Below are positions 60,269 to 64,000 of a stretch of DNA of 64,000 nucleotides, in pieces (the stretch's first letter is position 1; every line of letters starts with the position of its first letter). The stretch comes from Actinomadura sp. WMMA1423 (GTDB lineage: Bacteria; Actinomycetota; Actinomycetes; Streptosporangiales; Streptosporangiaceae). Under the pieces are notes generated by a model. It did not search any database, had not been told where the DNA came from, and worked only from the letters and a program-made list of their open reading frames with translations. Both the position numbers and the translations under genes were made by a program. The DNA lies in contig NZ_CP041244.1 in the NCBI RefSeq assembly GCF_006547145.1, forward strand, positions 6,758,001-6,822,000. The letters run 5' to 3'.

Positions 60269-60318
60269 GGGGGTTCCCTGGACCACAAAGGCATGGCCTG
60301 ACGTGAGAAGGAACCCCC
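60269..60318 (+). repeat. Inverted repeat at the left end of the IS110-type element
   Basis: GGGGGTTCC (60269-60277) and GGAACCCCC (60310-60318) form a 9-base stem with a 32-base loop, ending two bases before the transposase TTG. The ribosome site lies inside the right arm. In IS110 elements the upstream non-coding end carries the bridge RNA and promoter. Confidence 0.55.
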
Positions 60319-60320
60319 TG

Positions 60321-61513
60321 TTGAGCACAGTCCAGCAAGTCTGGGTCGGAGTCGATGTCAGCAAGGCCCACCACTGGCGGTGACCGTCGACCACCAGGGC
60401 CGGCGACTGCTGTCCCGAAAGGTCGCCAACGACGAAGAAGCGATCCTGGCTATGATCGCCGCAGCTTGCGAATTGGCCGGCGAGGTCCAGTGGGCGGTGG
60501 ATATCTCCAGCCGGTTGTCGGCCCTGCTGCTGGCCCTGCTGGTGAGCCATGGCCAGCAGGTGGTGTACGTGCCCGGCCGGACGGTGAACCGCATGGCAGG
60601 GGCGTTCGCGGGCGAGGGCAAGACTGACGCCAAAGACGCTCAGGTCATCGCCGACGTCGCCCGGATGCGGTCCGGGTTCCGGCTGCTCACGACCTCGCCA
60701 GAAATGATCCACGAGCTCGCACTTCTCACGTCCTGCCGCCGCGACCCGGTCAGCTACCGGGTCCGCATGATCAACCGGCTCCGTGAACTACTGGTCGGCA
60801 TCTGCCCGGCCTTGGAACGCGAGTTCGAGTACAAACACCGGGCCGGCCTGGTGATGTTGACCGGTTTCCAGACGCCCCCCGCGCTTCGCCGCATCGGAGT
60901 GAAGCGGCTGACCGACTGGCTGATGCGCCGCAAGGTGCGCTCCGCGACCGATATCGCCGAACGCGCGGTCATGGCCGGCCGCGCGCAGCAGACAGTCCTG
61001 CCCGGACAGGCTCGGGCCGCCAGGCTCGTCGCGGACCTCGCCCAACAGATCCTCGACCTGGACGAACGCCTCCAGCAGCTCGACGCGGAGATCACTGAGG
61101 TCCTCGCTGGAGACGAGACCGCCGAGATCATCCAATCGATGCCGGGCATGGGACCACTTCTGACCGCCGAGCTCATCGCACGGACCGGGGACCTGTCGAG
61201 CTACCGCAACGCAGGGCACCTCGCGGTCCACGCCGGGATCGCCCCCGTACCCAACGATTCGGGGCGGCGGCTCAACAACCTGCACCGCCCCACTCACTAC
61301 GACCGACGTCTGTGCAGGATCTTCTACCTGTCAGCCCAGACAACCATGTCCAGACCCGGTCCCTCGCAGGAGTACTACCGCAGGAAACGAGACGAAGGAA
61401 ACTCACGTCCAAACCGTTCTCAGCCTCGCACGCCGCCGAGTCGACGTCCCTCTGGGCCATGTCGAGAGGTCGTCCGCCGCTACACAGCAATGCTGCCAGC
61501 AGCGGCCGCTTGA
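60321..61513 (+). pseudogene. Frameshifted IS110-family transposase
   Basis: The coding sequence begins with TTG at 60321 (STVQQVWVGVDVSKAHHW), which includes the first catalytic Asp of the DEDD RuvC-like domain. Near 60378 one base is missing (TGGCGG in place of TGGGCGG) and the frame continues as VTVDHQGRRLL. The middle carries the IS110 features GKTDAKDAQVIADVARMR and the C-terminal Tnp_20 domain SMPGMGPLLTAELIARTGDLSSY. The 3' end shows further frame breaks after RKRDEGN. The element is probably immobile. Confidence 0.85.
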
Positions 61514-61881
61514 CAAAGCATTGAGATGCCTCTGCTGGGAACGGGATGTTCTGAGAGACCAACCGTCCTACCAGCGGTTTCTTGGCGTCCGGCACCGCCC
61601 ACGATCATGCTGTGATCAGCGCGCACGAATCTGCCGCTCGAAGGCATCTCTGATGAAGAGCAGCGCCAGTGCCATCCCATTCGGTTTCGTACCAGGTAAA
61701 AGAGGTGTGAGGCGCGATGGCTCCTTCGATCAACGACAGGGCGGCGCGGCGGCGCGACTTGGTGTAGGCGGCGACACCGGCGACACCGGCGACTTTGGCT
61801 GGCCCATGGATCCATGCACAACAACCCCCGGGTGCCGGGCGGAGTGCCTGGTCAACCGGGGTCTTCGCTGGTCGTCTGGGG
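61514..61881. other. Region between IS110 remnant and tRNA-Arg, no gene recognised
   Basis: No open frame here has both a start site and a recognisable family. A minus-strand frame (61605-61910) encodes a stretch with WYETEWDGTGAAL that may be a remnant of an unknown protein. I searched by eye for a copy of the tRNA 3' end elsewhere (an att site) and found none. Confidence 0.5.
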
Positions 61882-61953
61882 TGCCCCCTGCAGGATTCGA
61901 ACCTGCGCACACGGCTCCGGAGGCCGTTGCTCTATCCCCTGAGCTAAGGGGGC
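61882..61953 (-). tRNA. tRNA-Arg (anticodon CCG)
   Basis: On the minus strand, the acceptor stem GCCCCCT pairs with AGGGGGC. The D-arm is TAGCTCAGGGGATAGAGCA, the anticodon stem-loop is ACGGC-CTCCGGA-GCCGT, giving anticodon CCG, and the T-arm is GCAGGTTCGAATCCTGC. CCA is not encoded. It reads CGG codons, common in this GC-rich genome. Confidence 0.97.
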
Positions 61954-62047
61954 GCGACGCGGTATGAGGTTACCAGGGTTGGCGGGGTGGCGCGTACGGG
62001 GATGTTCGCCGTGCGGGCCGGGGGTGTAGTGGGCTAACTTCGAGGCC

Positions 62048-62431
62048 GTGACCGAGCCACTGGGACGCGTGCTGGTCGTCGATGATGACGAGGTGATCCG
62101 CCAGCTCATCGCCGTGAACCTGCAACTGGAGGGGTTCGACGTCTCGACCGCGGTGGACGGGCAGGACTGCCTGGACAGGGTGGCGGAGGTCGGGCCGGAC
62201 GTGATCACGCTGGACGTGATGATGCCCAGGCTGGACGGGTGGGTCACGGCGGTGCGGCTGCGCGAGGACCCCGGGACCGCGCACATCAGGGTCGTGATGA
62301 TCACGGCGCGGGCGCAGGAGCACGACGTGCGGCGGGGGCACGAGATCGGTGTCGACGCGTACGTGACGAAGCCGTTCGACCCCAACCATCTGATCCAGAC
62401 GGTGCGGAAACTGGCTGCGGTGTCCAGATAG
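62048..62431 (+). CDS. Single-domain response regulator
   Basis: A 127-residue receiver domain with no output domain. Acidic pocket VVDDDE, phospho-acceptor Asp in TLDVMMP, Thr in MITARA, and Lys in VTKPFDP are all present. The start is GTG 62048. In actinomycetes a receiver of this kind often lies beside nrtL and lysA; its kinase is not encoded here. It probably acts through protein-protein contact, as single receivers do. Confidence 0.95.
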   Translation: MTEPLGRVLVVDDDEVIRQLIAVNLQLEGFDVSTAVDGQDCLDRVAEVGPDVITLDVMMPRLDGWVTAVRLREDPGTAHIRVVMITARAQEHDVRRGHEIGVDAYVTKPFDPNHLIQTVRKLAAVSR

Positions 62432-62452
62432 TGGTCGGCTAGTCTCACCAGG

Positions 62453-63127
62453 GTGACTCCAGGCGATGCTCTCGTGCGCGCGGTGCGGGAAGCCGTGGCC
62501 GCGGGGGAGATCGACGTCGTGGTCCCCGAGAAGGTCGTGGTCTTCGGACGGGGCGGCGGGGTCTTCGAGAGTCCGGTGGCGCTGCGGCTCGGGGTGGATC
62601 CGCGGGTGATCGCGCGCCGGGTCGGGGGGAGCGTGTCCGGGCCCGGGTTCGTCAGGGTCGTGGTGGGGCCGGAGCTGGTGGAGGCCGTTCGGAGTGATCC
62701 TCGTTACGGGGTCGCCCGGGTGCCGCCAGGCGGGTGGAGCGAGTGGCCTCGGACGTTCGAGAATCCGGGGTTCTCGGTGCGGTACGCCTACGCGCGGGCC
62801 TGCTGGGTGGGGCGTTGGGCCCGGGAACTCGGTGTCGGGGCCGGGCCGTTCGAGGGTGGTGCGGAGGAACTCGTGGGGGCGCTGGGCGACATGCCCGGAC
62901 GAGCCGCGCAGGCGGAGCGGGAACGGGATGCCAGGCCGCTGATGTTGTGCTTGGAGAAGGTGGCCGAGGCGTACCACGAGGTGCATGAGCGTTGTCCCGC
63001 GGTGCCCATGGGCGATGAGGAGCCCGGGGCGGTGCACGCGGGACGGGTCGGCCTGGCCGAGGCCGTCGAGGTCGCCCTCGGCAACGGGCTGAACATGATC
63101 GGTGAGACCCCTAGAGAGCGGATATGA
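62453..63127 (+). CDS. nrtL: ArgS-related anticodon-binding protein NrtL
   Basis: A 224-residue protein with a DALR-type anticodon-binding domain (about residues 105-220; FSVRYAYARACWVGRWARELG, LMLCLEKVAEAYHEVHERCP) but no aminoacylation domain. This matches the actinomycete family annotated as ArgS-related NrtL. GTG 62453 is the start, and its stop overlaps the lysA ATG (ATGA). Being 500 bases from tRNA-Arg(CCG) is suggestive, though the genes are on opposite strands. Function is unknown. Confidence 0.85.
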   Translation: MTPGDALVRAVREAVAAGEIDVVVPEKVVVFGRGGGVFESPVALRLGVDPRVIARRVGGSVSGPGFVRVVVGPELVEAVRSDPRYGVARVPPGGWSEWPRTFENPGFSVRYAYARACWVGRWARELGVGAGPFEGGAEELVGALGDMPGRAAQAERERDARPLMLCLEKVAEAYHEVHERCPAVPMGDEEPGAVHAGRVGLAEAVEVALGNGLNMIGETPRERI

Positions 63128-64000
63128 GTCGAGTACACCCTGCTGGGCCGCGGCACGCCGACGTCCTGCCGGAGGATCATCCGGCCGGGCCGGCGGAGGA
63201 TCTGAACGCGCTGGAGCCTTCGGTGTGGCCGCGTAACTCCAAGCGGGAGGAGGGCGTCCTCACCGTCGCGGGAGTTGACGTCAGGGACCTGGCGAAGGAG
63301 TACGGGACGCCCCTCTACGTATACGACGAGGAGGACGTCCGGAGCCGCGCCAGGGAGTACGCGGCCGCGTTCCATGACGGGGACGTCCACTACGCGGGCA
63401 AGGCCTTCCTCTGCACGGCGGTCGCGCGGTGGCTGAACGAGGAGGGGCTCGGCCTCGACGTGTGCAGCGGTGGTGAGCTTGCCGTGGCGCTGGCGGCGGG
63501 CTTTCCTACCGAGCGCATCACGTTGCACGGGAGCAACAAGGCGCCCTGGGAGCTGGAGAAGGCCCTGGAGGTGGGGGTCGGGCGGATCGTCCTCGATTCC
63601 TTCGAGGAGATCGCCCGCGTGGGGTATCTCGCCCAGGAGATGGGCGTCCGGCCCAAGGTGATGGTGCGCGTGACCACGGGTGTGGAGGCGCACACCCACG
63701 AGTTCATCGCCACCGCGCACGATGACCAGAAGTTCGGGTTCTCCAGGAGTTCCGGAGCGGCCCTGGAGGCGGTCAGGCGGGTTCTGGAGCTGGGGCAGCT
63801 CGAACTGGCGGGGCTGCACAGCCACATCGGGTCGCAGATCTTCGACGTGGACGGGTTCGAGGTGGCCGCGCACCGGCTGGCGGAGTTGCTGGTGGCCATC
63901 CGCGACGAGCACGGGGTCGAGCTTCCTGAGCTGGACCTCGGCGGCGGCTACGGCATCGCGTACCTGCCCGGCGAGGAGCCGCACGACCCGAAGTCGATCG
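63124..64000 (+). CDS. lysA: Diaminopimelate decarboxylase, 3' end outside window
   Basis: The first 292 codons of LysA, which makes lysine from meso-diaminopimelate. The PLP lysine lies in VHYAGKAFLC. Other family signatures are LDVCSGGELAVALAAGF, HGSNKAPWELE, KFGFSRSSG, LHSHIGSQIFD and ELDLGGGYGIAY. A 40-residue leader (PSVWPRN motif) is typical of actinomycete LysA. Its ATG overlaps the nrtL stop, so the two are coupled. The frame is open to the right edge. Confidence 0.96.
   Translation, partial: MSRVHPAGPRHADVLPEDHPAGPAEDLNALEPSVWPRNSKREEGVLTVAGVDVRDLAKEYGTPLYVYDEEDVRSRAREYAAAFHDGDVHYAGKAFLCTAVARWLNEEGLGLDVCSGGELAVALAAGFPTERITLHGSNKAPWELEKALEVGVGRIVLDSFEEIARVGYLAQEMGVRPKVMVRVTTGVEAHTHEFIATAHDDQKFGFSRSSGAALEAVRRVLELGQLELAGLHSHIGSQIFDVDGFEVAAHRLAELLVAIRDEHGVELPELDLGGGYGIAYLPGEEPHDPKSI

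Noticed and set aside
61605-61910. Minus-strand frame containing WYETEWDGTGAAL
   Set aside because: No start site, no recognised family, and it runs into the tRNA gene.
56920-61953. Integrative element bounded by tRNA-Arg att sites
   Set aside because: The region looks foreign and abuts a tRNA, but no integrase and no repeat of the tRNA 3' end near 56920-57090 could be found.
1-64000. CRISPR array, rRNA genes or replication origin
   Set aside because: No regularly spaced identical repeats, no rRNA-like sequence and no DnaA-box cluster was seen on reading both strands.

Overview
The window is very GC-rich, uses many GTG and some TTG starts, and packs genes through 4-base stop/start overlaps. 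It carries actinomycete families: ECF sigma factors with membrane partners, LAL and PucR regulators, an XRE/DUF5753 regulator, a DUF574 methyltransferase, a hopanoid operon and an nrtL-lysA block. This points to a filamentous actinomycete, plausibly Streptosporangiales (Actinomadura-like). That placement is inference from gene content only. The first and last genes are cut by the window edges.

Layout. 1-6300: end of a PLP decarboxylase-like gene, a very long D-alanyl-D-alanine carboxypeptidase, a sigma factor coupled to an LCP cell-wall ligase, and a CBS protein. 6300-13640: a class V aminotransferase-like enzyme, an ABC exporter behind a MerR-type promoter, and a VOC-ArsR-DrrA-DrrB operon divergent from an oxidoreductase across two identical operator palindromes. 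13670-18083: tandemly duplicated membrane proteins, a small RHH-like/SRPBCC pair and a second sigma/membrane-partner pair. 18229-31116: an SDR, two LAL regulators, NIPSNAP and GlxA-type genes, three SRPBCC genes and a PucR regulator. 31164-37896: a secreted cutinase/PET-hydrolase homologue, a broken methyltransferase, two adjacent SDRs that each lack part of the catalytic YxxxK motif, a PucR regulator, a DUF574 methyltransferase and an XRE regulator.

38187-45429 is a complete hopanoid operon (hpnC-hpnD-hpnE-polyprenyl synthase-shc-small ORF-hpnH). Its genes should take prenyl diphosphates to squalene, hopene and adenosylhopane. It faces an NlpC/P60-type peptidase gene led by a cyclic di-AMP riboswitch. 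46795-56919 holds an efflux pump, a BpsA-like aminopropyltransferase, a third sigma/membrane-partner pair, a SnoaL-tailed ECF sigma factor with a tandem NTF2 protein, a stand-alone AceE-like TPP enzyme and a VOC protein.

57090-61880 is foreign-looking. A lower-GC gene encodes a P-loop ATPase with a possible GIY-YIG-like module, and it is followed by a decayed IS5-type transposase and a frameshifted IS110-type element, next to tRNA-Arg(CCG). The window ends in housekeeping genes: a response regulator, nrtL and lysA.

Recurring themes are signal-linked cell-envelope genes and three copies of a sigma factor plus coupled membrane-partner module, each with a different extracytoplasmic domain. All calls come from reading the sequence; no database search was run.
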